Below are positions 9,148-17,582 of a stretch of DNA of 64,000 nt, piece after piece; within the stretch, counting starts at the first letter, position 1, and every line of letters starts with the position of its first letter. The notes under the pieces were generated by a model. The model had not been told where the DNA came from. It did not search any database and saw only the letters and a list, made by a program, of their open reading frames with translations. A program made the translations under genes and the position numbers. This stretch comes from Aquincola tertiaricarbonis (GTDB lineage Bacteria; Pseudomonadota; Gammaproteobacteria; Burkholderiales; Burkholderiaceae_C), in contig NZ_CP097636.1 of assembly GCF_023573145.1 (NCBI RefSeq), forward strand, positions 3,286,001 to 3,350,000, in the 5' to 3' direction.

Positions 9148-11976
9148 TCAGCACCCCCGCTCGTCGTGCTCGTCCAGGGCTGGCGCATCATCGTGGTGAG
9201 TCAACCACTCCAGTCGAGCTTCCTGTGCCGTGGCGGACGGGATGCGCGCCGTCATGCCGTGTTCGTCAGTCTTGCCGAAGAACACCTGCCCATCTGCCAA
9301 CGTGACGCGATAAGGCGCACTCGCGACCAAGCGTCCGGTGTTGCGCTCGACCGCGCGGAACTGGATGTGGAACCTGGCCGGTTCCTTGACCACGGGAAGT
9401 GACGGTGCAAGTACCGCCTTGCTTTGCGGTCCGGGCATGCCATGCACCGCCGCATGCGCCACCCAGGTGCCGGCGGTGTTCTCGGTGATGCCGTCAGCCT
9501 GCCACTGCGTCGCGCTGCCGCCGCCGTTGACGGTCACCGCCTCCTGGGCTTCGATGTGCACCCGCTGCGCGGTGGCGGTGATCTTGAGCTTGGCCAGCAG
9601 GTGGATGCTGGCTTCCACGGCCTTGAGTTCGATGCCGCTGGTGGCGCTGATGAGCTTGACGCCGGCCTTGTAGGCGAACAGACGAATTGCCTGGTCTGCA
9701 CTGGCCAGCAGGCTCTTGCCCGCGCTGACGCTGGTGTGCCCGCCGCTGCTGATGGCGTGGTGCTGGCCGCTGTGCTGGTGGGTGCTCTGGGCGGTGGTGC
9801 TCTCGATGCCGGCGGGGCTGGCGAGGATGAGGTGGGGTTCCTGCAGTTCTGGGAACCGGCCTTCCTGGGCTTTGCCTGCGATGCCTTGGTTCTGCGCACT
9901 CAACGCCTGCGCCACCTCGTTCTGGTCGCCCTGCGTTTGAGCCTGATGCATCTGCGCCAGGTGGCCCAGGCTGTCGTGTTGACCCTGGGCCTGGTTCAGC
10001 CGCGCGATGGTTTCGCTGAGATCGGTGACGTGGCCTGTGGCCTTGCTTCTAGCTTCGGTGCTGAGGATCAAGCCGTCTTTGGCGCGGATGGCGCCGTGGC
10101 CGTCGGTGCGCAGCTCGAAGCCTTGGCCGCGGTGATCCTTGCGGCCCTGCCGGTCTTCGATGCGGGTGATGTGGCCCAGGGACAGCTGACTGTGCTGGTG
10201 GTCGCTCTTGAGCTGCGCCTGGATGGCCTGGTGGGTGTCGTCCAGCACCAGGTGGTTGGAGCGGCCCGCGGCGCTGTTGCCGCCGCCGAGCGTGAGTTCC
10301 CTGGAACGAAGGCCGCTGAGCGCCTGCTGGGCCGGCAGTTCCCACGGCGGTAGGTTGACCTGGTTGTAGACGCGGCCGGTGCAGATCGGCCGGTCGATGT
10401 CGCCGCCGATGAAGCTGACGATGACTTCCTGCCCCACCCGGGGCAGGTGCATGCCGCCCAGCTGGTTGCCGGCCCAGTCGCTGCTCACGCGCACCCAGCA
10501 ACTGCTGTTGTGGGTGTTGGGACCGTACCGGTCCCACGGGAACTGGACCTTGATGCGGCCGAGGTGATCGGTGTAGAGGTTGGTTTCGGCCGTGCCCGCG
10601 TCAGGACCGCAGACTGTGGCGGTCTCGGGGCCGGGGATGTGGGGCTTGGCTTGGGTGGCCTCAGGCCGCAGCAGTTCGCTGGCGGGCTGCACCTCAAAGT
10701 CCACCGTGCAGCGCCATTGGCCGCCGAGGCGTTGGGCGTCTGACAGCGCCTTGGGCGCTCCAGCCCGCGCCGTGTCTTCGCTGACGTTCTCCACCACCAA
10801 GTCCGCCGCCAGCGTCAGGTAGTCGATGTTGGCGGCGTGCTGCGGATGCTCGCGCAACTTGAAACTGTGGCCGGCGGCGATGCCACGCACATGGCCTTGG
10901 CCGCGGGCGCGGTGGCCGATCTGCCGGAGGGCATCCATGCGCAGCCGGGCCAGGTGGCGGCCTTGGGCTTCGGTCTGGTTCGCGGTCTTGTCGGCGCCGC
11001 GGTTGGGTTGGCTCCAGTCGCTGGCGGGCAGGTGCACCGCGGCCTCACCCTCGCCGACGGTCTGGCTGCCGCGCCACAGGTACACGTCCTGGCCAGCCTG
11101 GCCAGCCTGGCCGGTGGGGCGCGCCGCACGAACCTTGGCGCTCAGCTGCGCCCGCGGGCGCGTGTGGTCGTATTCGCGGCTCTCGTAAGACCCGGCGGTC
11201 AGGCGGTCCACCGGCGCAAACGCGTGGATGTACTCCTCGTCGATCTTGTGGCCCGGCGGGTAGTAGGCGATGGCGTGGTAGCTGCTGTCGGGGTCATCCG
11301 CCTGCAAGGGCATGAAAGCGCCGTTGTGGTCACTGAGCACCAGCCGGTGCGCGCCGCTCGTGTGCTCGAAGTGGTGGTTGATGCCCCAGGCTTGCATCAG
11401 CCGGCACAGGAACTGGTAGTCGGTCTCGTTGTACTGGACCAGGTAGTCCACGACCGGGTACCGCTCGATGAGCCGCCACTCGACCGGGAAGATGTAGTCG
11501 TCCAGCACGGCGCGCAGCACATCAACCGGCGTCTGGTTCTGAAAGACCTTGCAATCAGTGCTCAGCGTGGCCAGGTACAGCCAGGGCCGCAGCGTCAGCT
11601 CGTACAGCGCGTGCCGGCTGTCTTCGCCCAGCAGGCGGGCTTCGGTGATCAGCGCGTTGATCTGGCGCTCGCCGGCGCCCTGGTTCCCAAGAAGGCCTGA
11701 CCCGTGGCCTTCCAGCTCGATGGCGCAACAGATCTCGCGGCCCACCATGTCCGGCAGGCTGAAGTTGGCGCCGCGCAGCAGGCCGCCAAGCTCTGCCACC
11801 TCATCCGGCGTCTGCAGCACCAGCCGGTACTCGAACAAGCCGTTGACCGCCTCGCGGCCACTCAGCCGCAGGGGCACCAGCGCCGGCCGGCCCAAGTGCT
11901 GCGGGATCGCGGGGCTGGTGATCGTCAGCGCGCGTTCGCCGCTGAACAGGGGTACAGCGGGGCGTCTCTGGTTCAT
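9148..11976 (-). CDS. vgrG: Type VI secretion spike protein VgrG with DUF2345 and C-terminal extension
   Basis: Trimeric puncturing-spike protein of about 942 residues. Order seen: gp27-like hub (about 15-400, with ERYPVVDYLVQYNETDYQFL), gp5 OB-fold (about 460-560, with DHLGRIKVQFPWD and GGDIDRPICTGRVYN), DUF2345 beta-helix (about 700-840, repeats such as ISSGGHTSVSAGKS), and a C-terminal beta-sandwich-like extension (FHIQFRAVERNTGR to the end) resembling transthyretin-like adaptor domains. The ATG at 11976 is preferred over an upstream GTG at 12009. No tss core genes or PAAR gene are present, so this is an orphan spike cluster relying on a secretion machine elsewhere. Confidence 0.93.
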   Translation of the reverse strand: MNQRRPAVPLFSGERALTITSPAIPQHLGRPALVPLRLSGREAVNGLFEYRLVLQTPDEVAELGGLLRGANFSLPDMVGREICCAIELEGHGSGLLGNQGAGERQINALITEARLLGEDSRHALYELTLRPWLYLATLSTDCKVFQNQTPVDVLRAVLDDYIFPVEWRLIERYPVVDYLVQYNETDYQFLCRLMQAWGINHHFEHTSGAHRLVLSDHNGAFMPLQADDPDSSYHAIAYYPPGHKIDEEYIHAFAPVDRLTAGSYESREYDHTRPRAQLSAKVRAARPTGQAGQAGQDVYLWRGSQTVGEGEAAVHLPASDWSQPNRGADKTANQTEAQGRHLARLRMDALRQIGHRARGQGHVRGIAAGHSFKLREHPQHAANIDYLTLAADLVVENVSEDTARAGAPKALSDAQRLGGQWRCTVDFEVQPASELLRPEATQAKPHIPGPETATVCGPDAGTAETNLYTDHLGRIKVQFPWDRYGPNTHNSSCWVRVSSDWAGNQLGGMHLPRVGQEVIVSFIGGDIDRPICTGRVYNQVNLPPWELPAQQALSGLRSRELTLGGGNSAAGRSNHLVLDDTHQAIQAQLKSDHQHSQLSLGHITRIEDRQGRKDHRGQGFELRTDGHGAIRAKDGLILSTEARSKATGHVTDLSETIARLNQAQGQHDSLGHLAQMHQAQTQGDQNEVAQALSAQNQGIAGKAQEGRFPELQEPHLILASPAGIESTTAQSTHQHSGQHHAISSGGHTSVSAGKSLLASADQAIRLFAYKAGVKLISATSGIELKAVEASIHLLAKLKITATAQRVHIEAQEAVTVNGGGSATQWQADGITENTAGTWVAHAAVHGMPGPQSKAVLAPSLPVVKEPARFHIQFRAVERNTGRLVASAPYRVTLADGQVFFGKTDEHGMTARIPSATAQEARLEWLTHHDDAPALDEHDERGC

Positions 11977-12210
11977 GTCGGCCAGACAGGTGTATGGGGA
12001 ACAAGGCACCGAGCGTAGGAACTCGGGCCGAGCCAGACAACCATTGCAAGGAACTGTGACGACCTATCGGTCACCGCCTGGAAACTCCCTCAGGCTGTCC
12101 TCAGCTTCGGCCCCTCGTGGCTGACCTTCAAGGCAGCTATTCACCATCAAGAGGCCCGCAGCACCGCTGGCGGGCTTGATCTCATCGGGCCACTTGTGAA
12201 TGCTGCACCT

Positions 12211-13098
12211 TCAGCCCGATTGCATCAGCGCCACAAACCGCCGCGCCGCAGGCCCCATGGGCCGCTCTTTCGACCACACCAGGTCCACCCACAAGGTGTT
12301 GCCGTTGGAGAGGTTCTCGAAGGCCATTTCCACCAGCCGGCCGGCCGCCACGTGCGGCTGCACCAGGCTGCGCGGCAGCCAGCCAAAGCCCACGCCGGCC
12401 AGGATGAGGCTCAGCGCCGCCAGCGCGTTGTCGGTGCGCCAGCGGTGGCGGGCGAACTCGAAGCGGCTGTCGCCCTGCGCCGGGTCGCGGCCGGCCACGA
12501 CGATCTGCCGGTTGTCGATCAGGTGGTGCTCACACAGCTTTTCGCCCGGCGCCATGGCCTGCAGCGCCGGATGGCCGGGCGCCATCACCAGCACCAGCGT
12601 TTCGGCGCCGATTTCCTGAAAGCCTTCGCGCCCGTCCAGGCTGGGCCGCTCGAACACCAGCGCCAGCTGGGCACGGCCGCTGTGCAGCATGGCCAGCGCA
12701 TCGGCCTGCGGGGCGGCCAGCACCTCCACCTCCAGCAGCGGGTAGTCCTGCGCCAGGCCCTGCAGCGCGTGGCTCCAGGGCGCGGTGAGCAGTTCGGGCG
12801 CAATGGCCAGCGTGAGCCGCGTCTCCAGCCCCTGCGACAGCGCCAGCGCATGCGCCTGCAGCTGGCGCGCCTGCGCCGCCAGCGCCCGCGCCTGCGGTGC
12901 CAGCGACAGCGCCGCCTGCGTCGGCCGCGGCTCACGACCGCTGCGGTCGAACAGCGTCAACCCCAGCTCGGCCTCCAGATGGGCCATGGCCATGCTGACG
13001 GCCGAGGGCACCCGGCCCAGCGCGCGGGCGGCGGCGGAAAAGGAGCCGTGATCCAGCACGGCCAGGAACACGGGTACGTTGTCGGCGGTGAAGGCCAT
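12211..13098 (-). CDS. LysR-family transcription regulator
   Basis: 295 residues: N-terminal winged HTH (FLAVLDHGSFSAAARALGRVPSAVSMAMAHLE, about 10-45) followed by a periplasmic-binding-fold effector domain. It is divergent from the PACE transporter gene with 89 bases between, the usual arrangement for a LysR regulator and its target. The shared gap holds TCAG-cgaaa-CTGA (13105-13117) and a TATATC element near the transporter side. About 234 bases without a gene separate its stop from vgrG, and nothing else was recognised there. Confidence 0.9.
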   Translation of the reverse strand: MAFTADNVPVFLAVLDHGSFSAAARALGRVPSAVSMAMAHLEAELGLTLFDRSGREPRPTQAALSLAPQARALAAQARQLQAHALALSQGLETRLTLAIAPELLTAPWSHALQGLAQDYPLLEVEVLAAPQADALAMLHSGRAQLALVFERPSLDGREGFQEIGAETLVLVMAPGHPALQAMAPGEKLCEHHLIDNRQIVVAGRDPAQGDSRFEFARHRWRTDNALAALSLILAGVGFGWLPRSLVQPHVAAGRLVEMAFENLSNGNTLWVDLVWSKERPMGPAARRFVALMQSG

Positions 13099-13187
13099 GA
13101 TCTGTCAGCGAAACTGAAAGAAGACGACTTTATATATCAGCACCGCGCAACTACAGTGGCGGCCCAAGGACAAGCAGGACAACCGCC

Positions 13188-13634
13188 ATGCAAGGCATCA
13201 AGCGCCGAATCGTCTTCATCACGCTGTATGAAGCGATCGCCATCACCATCGTCGCCGTCACGCTGGCGCTGGTGTTCGGCCAGGGCCTGGGCCACTCGGG
13301 CGCGCTGGCGGTGATGAGCTCCATCATCGCGGTGCTGTGGAACCTGACCTTCACGCACTTCTTCGAGCGCTGGGAGGCCCGCCAGGCCGTGCGCGGCCGC
13401 AGCCTGAAGCGCCGCATCGCGCATGCCGTGGGCTTCGAGGGCGGGCTGGTGGCGTTGCTGGTGCCCACCTTTGCCTGGTGGCTGGACATCAGCCTGTGGG
13501 AGGCGCTGGTGGCCGACCTGGGCTTCGTGCTGTTCTTCCTGGTCTACACCTTCGTCTTCAACTGGGGCTTCGACCGCGTGTTCGGCCTGCCGTCCTCGGC
13601 GGCGCCGGGTGGGCAGGCCTGCACGCAGGCCTGA
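13188..13634 (+). CDS. PACE-family multidrug/biocide efflux transporter (AceI-like)
   Basis: Inner-membrane proton-driven efflux protein of 148 residues made of two tandem bacterial-transmembrane-pair units, about four helices. The N-terminus KRRIVFITLYEAIAI carries the family RxxFxxxxE pattern, and a second copy begins RRIAHAVGFEGG. Family members export chlorhexidine, acriflavine or short polyamines; the substrate here cannot be told. The adjacent divergent LysR gene is the normal partner. Downstream lies a dispersed repeat, then the convergent copper chaperone gene. Confidence 0.9.
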   Translation: MQGIKRRIVFITLYEAIAITIVAVTLALVFGQGLGHSGALAVMSSIIAVLWNLTFTHFFERWEARQAVRGRSLKRRIAHAVGFEGGLVALLVPTFAWWLDISLWEALVADLGFVLFFLVYTFVFNWGFDRVFGLPSSAAPGGQACTQA

Positions 13635-13648
13635 ACGGGCAACTCAGT

Positions 13649-13740
13649 GTTCCGCCGCCGGGCCGCCCCAAGGCGGAACGCGCCCCGAGGGACCAAAGGG
13701 CCCTTCTGCAAGGGCCTGGGGGCCGCGAGCGCAGCGAGCT
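13649..13740. repeat. Dispersed convergent-gene repeat, copy A
   Basis: Stem GTTCCGCC / GGCGGAAC (13649-13656 and 13672-13679) encloses the core GCCGGGCCGCCCCAA. After a C-run/G-run segment comes GCGAGCGCAGCGAGCT (13725-13740). The same core and tail, with a different but still complementary stem, occur at 39432-39497. Both copies sit between convergent genes, consistent with a bidirectional terminator or REP-like element. Confidence 0.75.
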
Positions 13741-13751
13741 TGAAGGCTCCG

Positions 13752-14219
13752 TCAGTGTTTGTGGGCGCCGTGGCCTTCGGCCTCGGCCTTGCCACCCGGC
13801 GCGGCGGTCCGCACCTCCACCTGCACCGGCACCTCGCCCGCCTTCTCGAACTTCAGCGTCAGCGGAAAGCGGTCGCCGGCCTTGAGCGGTGACTTCAGGT
13901 CCATCAGCATCAGGTGCAGGCCACCGGGCTGCAGCGCCACGGCCTGGCCGGCCGGCACCTCGATGCCGTCGACCTCGCGCATGCGCATCACGTCGCCTTC
14001 CATCTTCATGCTGTGCAGTTCCACGCGACCGGCCACCGGGCTGCTGCCGCCGATCAGGCGGTCGGCCGTCGGGCTTTCGATGCGCAGGAAGCCGCCGCCG
14101 GCCTTCTGGCCCTGCACCGTGGGCCGCGACCAGGCGCCCTCCACCTTGGGCTGGGCCATCGCGGCGGTGGCGGCGACGGCCAGCAGCAGAGCGGTGGCGA
14201 GGCGGGTCTTGAACGTCAT
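13752..14219 (-). CDS. Periplasmic copper chaperone PCu(A)C
   Basis: Cu(I) chaperone that supplies copper for CuA/CuB site assembly in cytochrome oxidase. 155 residues: signal peptide (MTFKTRLATALLLAVAATAA, cleavage after AMA), then the DUF461 fold with the copper motif H-S-M-K-M ... M-R-M ... H-L-M-L-M, i.e. H(M)X10MX21HXM-like. The His-rich tail (GHGAHKH) adds possible metal ligands. The start at 14219 is fixed by AGGAG 7 bases upstream. It is the last gene of a four-gene minus-strand copper unit. Confidence 0.92.
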   Translation of the reverse strand: MTFKTRLATALLLAVAATAAMAQPKVEGAWSRPTVQGQKAGGGFLRIESPTADRLIGGSSPVAGRVELHSMKMEGDVMRMREVDGIEVPAGQAVALQPGGLHLMLMDLKSPLKAGDRFPLTLKFEKAGEVPVQVEVRTAAPGGKAEAEGHGAHKH

Positions 14220-14242
14220 GTCTTTCTCCTTGTGTGAGTGAA

Positions 14243-14773
14243 TCAATGGGCGTGGCCGCTGCCGTCGCCCGGCAACACCTCCAGCACGGGCGCAGGTGAG
14301 CGCGGGGGCTTGGCGCCCGGCACGGCCACATCGAACCATTCGAGCCGGGCTTCGTTGCCGCATTGCTGCAGCACCTGGATGGGCAGCGGGCCCGGCCGGG
14401 CCGGCAGTTGTGCCACGAAACTGAATTCGTCGGCCCAGGCGTCGGGCAAAGGCCCACCTTCCCAGGTGATCTCGCGCACGTCTTCGGTGATGCGCTTGCC
14501 GTGGCTGTCGTAGGGCCGGGCCAGCGGCGCCTTGGTGGCCTGCAGCGTCCAGCCCGCCTTGGGCATTGGCCGGGCGCCACGCAGGCCTTCGGGCACCAGC
14601 ACCTTCACCAGCGTGGTGGCGCGGCCATCGCAGCCGTGGCCGATGCGCAGCGTGGCCTTGTAATAGCTGCCAGCCAGCGCGGCCGGCTGGTCCAGCACCA
14701 CATGGGCGCTGGCGGTGGGGCTCAGGCCGGCGGCGGTGGCGGCCAGCAGCAGGGTCTTGATCGTCGTCTTCAT
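14243..14773 (-). CDS. YcnI-like (DUF1775) copper-binding protein
   Basis: 176 residues: signal peptide ending ASA followed at once by HVVLDQP. The exposed N-terminal His is the copper ligand in the family. It also has the family features YKATLRIGHGC and VLVPEGL, and a W-rich middle. It acts in the periplasm. It lies 23 bases upstream of the PCu(A)C gene and 11 bases downstream of the TonB receptor gene, so it is probably co-transcribed with both. Unlike Bacillus YcnI, there is no C-terminal membrane anchor. Confidence 0.88.
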   Translation of the reverse strand: MKTTIKTLLLAATAAGLSPTASAHVVLDQPAALAGSYYKATLRIGHGCDGRATTLVKVLVPEGLRGARPMPKAGWTLQATKAPLARPYDSHGKRITEDVREITWEGGPLPDAWADEFSFVAQLPARPGPLPIQVLQQCGNEARLEWFDVAVPGAKPPRSPAPVLEVLPGDGSGHAH

Positions 14774-14784
14774 GGTGCGGGCTT

Positions 14785-17043
14785 TCACAGGTCGAACTTC
14801 AGCTCGGCGCTGTAGGTACGTTGCGGGTAGGGGTGGAAGTTCCAGTACTCGGCGTTGTTCAGGTTGTCGATGCCGAAGGCCGCCGACCACTGCTTGCTGA
14901 TGGCATAGCGCAGCCGCAGGTCGGTGGTGAAGTAGCGCGAGAAGCCCTGGTAGGCCATGCCGTGGCCGTCGCTGTTGTCCAGCGTGCCGTACTGGGTGCT
15001 GCCGTAGCGGGCGCCGAAGCTGGCCGACAGCCGCTCGGTGGCGCGCCAGGTGGCCAGCAGGCTGCCCCGCCAGCGCGGCACGCGAGGCTGCAGCTTGCCT
15101 TCACTGGCCACAAAGCCATCGTTGTCCAGGATGCGCGAATCGGCGAAGGTCAGGCTGGCCAGCAGGTCGACCCCCTTGATGGCGACGTCGGTGCCCTCGA
15201 ACACGCCTTCCACGCCGCGGGTGCGGATGCGGCCCACGTTCTGCGTGCTGCTGACCAGCGGCTGGGTGCCGGCGATGGTCTGCGCGTACAGCGCGTCACG
15301 CGTGTCTTCATGGAACAGCGAGGCACGCACCCGGTGCGGCCCCAGGCTCCAGGTGGAGGCCAGTTCGGTGGTCCACGACCGTTCGGGCTTGAGCGCCGGG
15401 TTGTTGACCGGCGGGTTGTCACCCGGCGTGCCCTGGAACAGCTCGGCCACCGTGGGCATGCGCACCGCGCGGCCGGTGGCCAGCTTCACCGACCAGTCGG
15501 CCGAGGGCTGCCAGCCCAGCGCCAGCTTGGGCGAGGTGGCGTGCTCGCTGCGGTCGGCGAACTGAACCGGCGCGCCGGTGCCCACGGTCTTCTCGCCGCC
15601 CCAGGCCTGCCAGTGCTCGAAGCGGGCGCCCAGCAGCGCCTTCCACTGCGGCGCCAGCGTCCAGGCGTCCTGCAGATAGAGGCTGCGCAGCCGGGTATTG
15701 CCGCTGAAGCCGCTGGATGGGCTGGTGACGCTGCCATCGATCCAGTCGGCGGTGTTGCCGATGGCCTGGCGCCAGCGGTACTGCTCCTGCTGCAGGCCGA
15801 ATTCCAGCTGGTGGGCGCCGCCGGGCCGCCAGATGGCGTCCAGCGACAGCGTGTCCCAGCCGGTGCCGCCGAGGTCGGTCAGGCGGCCGGCGCCACCGTC
15901 GTCGGCCGCCGGCTTGGCAGCGGTGGGCGCGCGCTGGCGGTCGCGCCGGTAGTCATAGCCGCTGGTAGCCAGCTTCCAGTCGAACACGCCGCCGCTGCGC
16001 TGCTGCAGCGTCAGGCCCTGCATCAGGTGCTGCAGACCTTCGCGCGACTGGTTGAAGTCGGTGGCGCCCAGCGTGTAGCCACGGCCGTCGATGACGACCG
16101 GCCCCGCATACACCGGCTGGCCGGCCGCATCCCGCAGATAGCTGGTCGACTGGCCCACCGAATCATTGCGCCACAGGCCCACCACATAGGTGGCGCGCAG
16201 GCCGGGCGCAAAGTCGTAGGCCAGCTTCAGCTTGGCCTGGTCTTGCTGCGTGCGGTACTGAGTGGCGCTGCCCAACAGCCACCAGGGCAGGTTGCTCTTG
16301 TCCAGCCCGGCCACGGCGCCGGTCACCGGCACAGCGCTGGCGGCGGGTGTGCCGCCCTGCGACCGCAGCCGCGTGGGAAAGGTCAGCGGCTGGCCCTGGC
16401 TGTCGAGCCGGCTGGCAGACAGCCACCACGACCAGGCACCGCTGCGGCTGCCCAGCGAGGCGCTGGTCTGCCAGCCGGTGTAGGTCTCGTGCGTGCCGTA
16501 GAGGTCGAAGGGCTGGCTGAAGAAGCCCACCTTGGCATGCGCCTCGAAGCGGGTGGGCATGCGGGTGACGTAGTCGACCACCGCGCCCACCGAGTTGCCG
16601 GCGTAGGCGGCCGAGAACGGGCCGTACAGCACGTCGACGCGCTCGATCTCCTCGGGGTTCACCAGGCCCCAGCGCGGCGTGAAGCTGGCCCCGTTGCCCA
16701 GGTAGTTGGACAGCAGGATGCCGTCGGCGAACACCATGGAGCGGGCGCTGTTGCCGGTGCCGGAGGCGCGGCTGGACAGCACCGCATGGTTGTAGTCGCC
16801 GATGTAGCGCTTGCGCACCAGCAGGCTGGGCAGGTACTTGAGCGCATCTTCGCTGTCGGTGGCGTTGATCTTCTCGGCGATCTCGGCGGCGGTGATGCCC
16901 TCGATGGTGGTGGGCAGGTGGGTGGGCAGCGAACTGGGGCGGCCGGCCACCACTTCGACGATGGCGGCATCGGCCGCGAAGCCCCAGGCGGGCGCGGCCA
17001 GGGCCAGCGCACCGAGCGCGGCCCTTGGAATGGCTTGGTTCAC
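14785..17043 (-). CDS. TonB-dependent outer-membrane receptor, probably copper
   Basis: Ligand-gated outer-membrane transporter of about 752 residues. Seen: signal peptide (NQAIPRAALGALALAAPAWGFAA), plug domain (EDALKYLPSLLVRKRYIGD, RSMVFADGILLSN, ERVDVLYGPFSAAYAGNSVG), a long beta-barrel (for example RAVRMPTVAELFQG and NPALKPERSW) and a C-terminal aromatic-rich strand ending YSAELKFDL. The GTG at 17043 is preceded by AGGAG at 9 bases. Substrate is inferred from the neighbours: DUF2946 upstream, YcnI and PCu(A)C downstream, all copper-linked. No Fur-box-like sequence was noticed ahead of it. Confidence 0.9.
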   Translation of the reverse strand: MNQAIPRAALGALALAAPAWGFAADAAIVEVVAGRPSSLPTHLPTTIEGITAAEIAEKINATDSEDALKYLPSLLVRKRYIGDYNHAVLSSRASGTGNSARSMVFADGILLSNYLGNGASFTPRWGLVNPEEIERVDVLYGPFSAAYAGNSVGAVVDYVTRMPTRFEAHAKVGFFSQPFDLYGTHETYTGWQTSASLGSRSGAWSWWLSASRLDSQGQPLTFPTRLRSQGGTPAASAVPVTGAVAGLDKSNLPWWLLGSATQYRTQQDQAKLKLAYDFAPGLRATYVVGLWRNDSVGQSTSYLRDAAGQPVYAGPVVIDGRGYTLGATDFNQSREGLQHLMQGLTLQQRSGGVFDWKLATSGYDYRRDRQRAPTAAKPAADDGGAGRLTDLGGTGWDTLSLDAIWRPGGAHQLEFGLQQEQYRWRQAIGNTADWIDGSVTSPSSGFSGNTRLRSLYLQDAWTLAPQWKALLGARFEHWQAWGGEKTVGTGAPVQFADRSEHATSPKLALGWQPSADWSVKLATGRAVRMPTVAELFQGTPGDNPPVNNPALKPERSWTTELASTWSLGPHRVRASLFHEDTRDALYAQTIAGTQPLVSSTQNVGRIRTRGVEGVFEGTDVAIKGVDLLASLTFADSRILDNDGFVASEGKLQPRVPRWRGSLLATWRATERLSASFGARYGSTQYGTLDNSDGHGMAYQGFSRYFTTDLRLRYAISKQWSAAFGIDNLNNAEYWNFHPYPQRTYSAELKFDL

Positions 17044-17152
17044 GAACAAGATCTCCTGAACGGCAGGCCGGCGCGGCGCGCGAGGCGCACGCCACCGGCG
17101 GCAGGCACCCACCGTCACGCGGGGCGCGCGGCGGCGGGCGGGCGAGGCAGGT

Positions 17153-17533
17153 TCAGGCGAAGAAAGGGGGGCCGCGCGAGAGCGCGTGCCGCCACGCATG
17201 CAGCGTGTGCGGCGCCTGCAGGAAGAGCCGCGGCAGCTCGTGCGCGCGCTCGTCGGGCAGGAAGATGAAGGCCGCCGGTGCCGGCGGCAGCGCGGCCCCC
17301 AGCTGCGACAGCGCGCAGAAGGGGCAATGCGACTTCAGGTGATCGGCCGCTTCGGCGGGGCTGCCAGGCGCCGCCTTGAAGCCGCTGGCCGAGCAAATCT
17401 GCGCCCAGGGCATGGGGCCCTGCACCGCCTCCACCGCATGCACCACGGTCGGCGCCAGGGCCAGCCACAGCATCGCGCAGAGCGCGAGCCAGGCTGCGCG
17501 GCGCAGCAGGTGAAGGCGGAAGGTGGGGTTCAC
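17153..17533 (-). CDS. DUF2946 family protein, copper-cluster member
   Basis: 126 residues with a membrane/signal segment (LALCAMLWLALAPTVVHA) and the family motif SHCPFCAL, likely a metal-binding Cys pair near residues 70-73. Members of this family sit with TonB copper receptors and copper homeostasis genes. The GTG start at 17533 is 49 bases from divergent ruvB. It is the first gene of the copper unit, with 109 bases before the receptor gene. Confidence 0.8.
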   Translation of the reverse strand: MNPTFRLHLLRRAAWLALCAMLWLALAPTVVHAVEAVQGPMPWAQICSASGFKAAPGSPAEAADHLKSHCPFCALSQLGAALPPAPAAFIFLPDERAHELPRLFLQAPHTLHAWRHALSRGPPFFA

Positions 17534-17571
17534 AGGGCCGGCATGTTAGCGGCAGCGGCCAGGGTGCTGGG

Positions 17572-17577
17572 GATAAT
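17572..17577 (+). promoter_or_regulatory. -10-like GATAAT just before ruvB (leaderless-type start)
   Basis: GATAAT ends 5 bases before the ruvB ATG. There is no Shine-Dalgarno and no clear -35. It is nearly the same arrangement as before ruvA. Confidence 0.4.
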
Positions 17578-17582
17578 GGGCC

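Noticed and set aside
9148..12009. A full type VI secretion gene cluster
   Set aside because: No tssA-M, hcp, clpV or PAAR genes were recognised on either side; only vgrG and its cargo are present.
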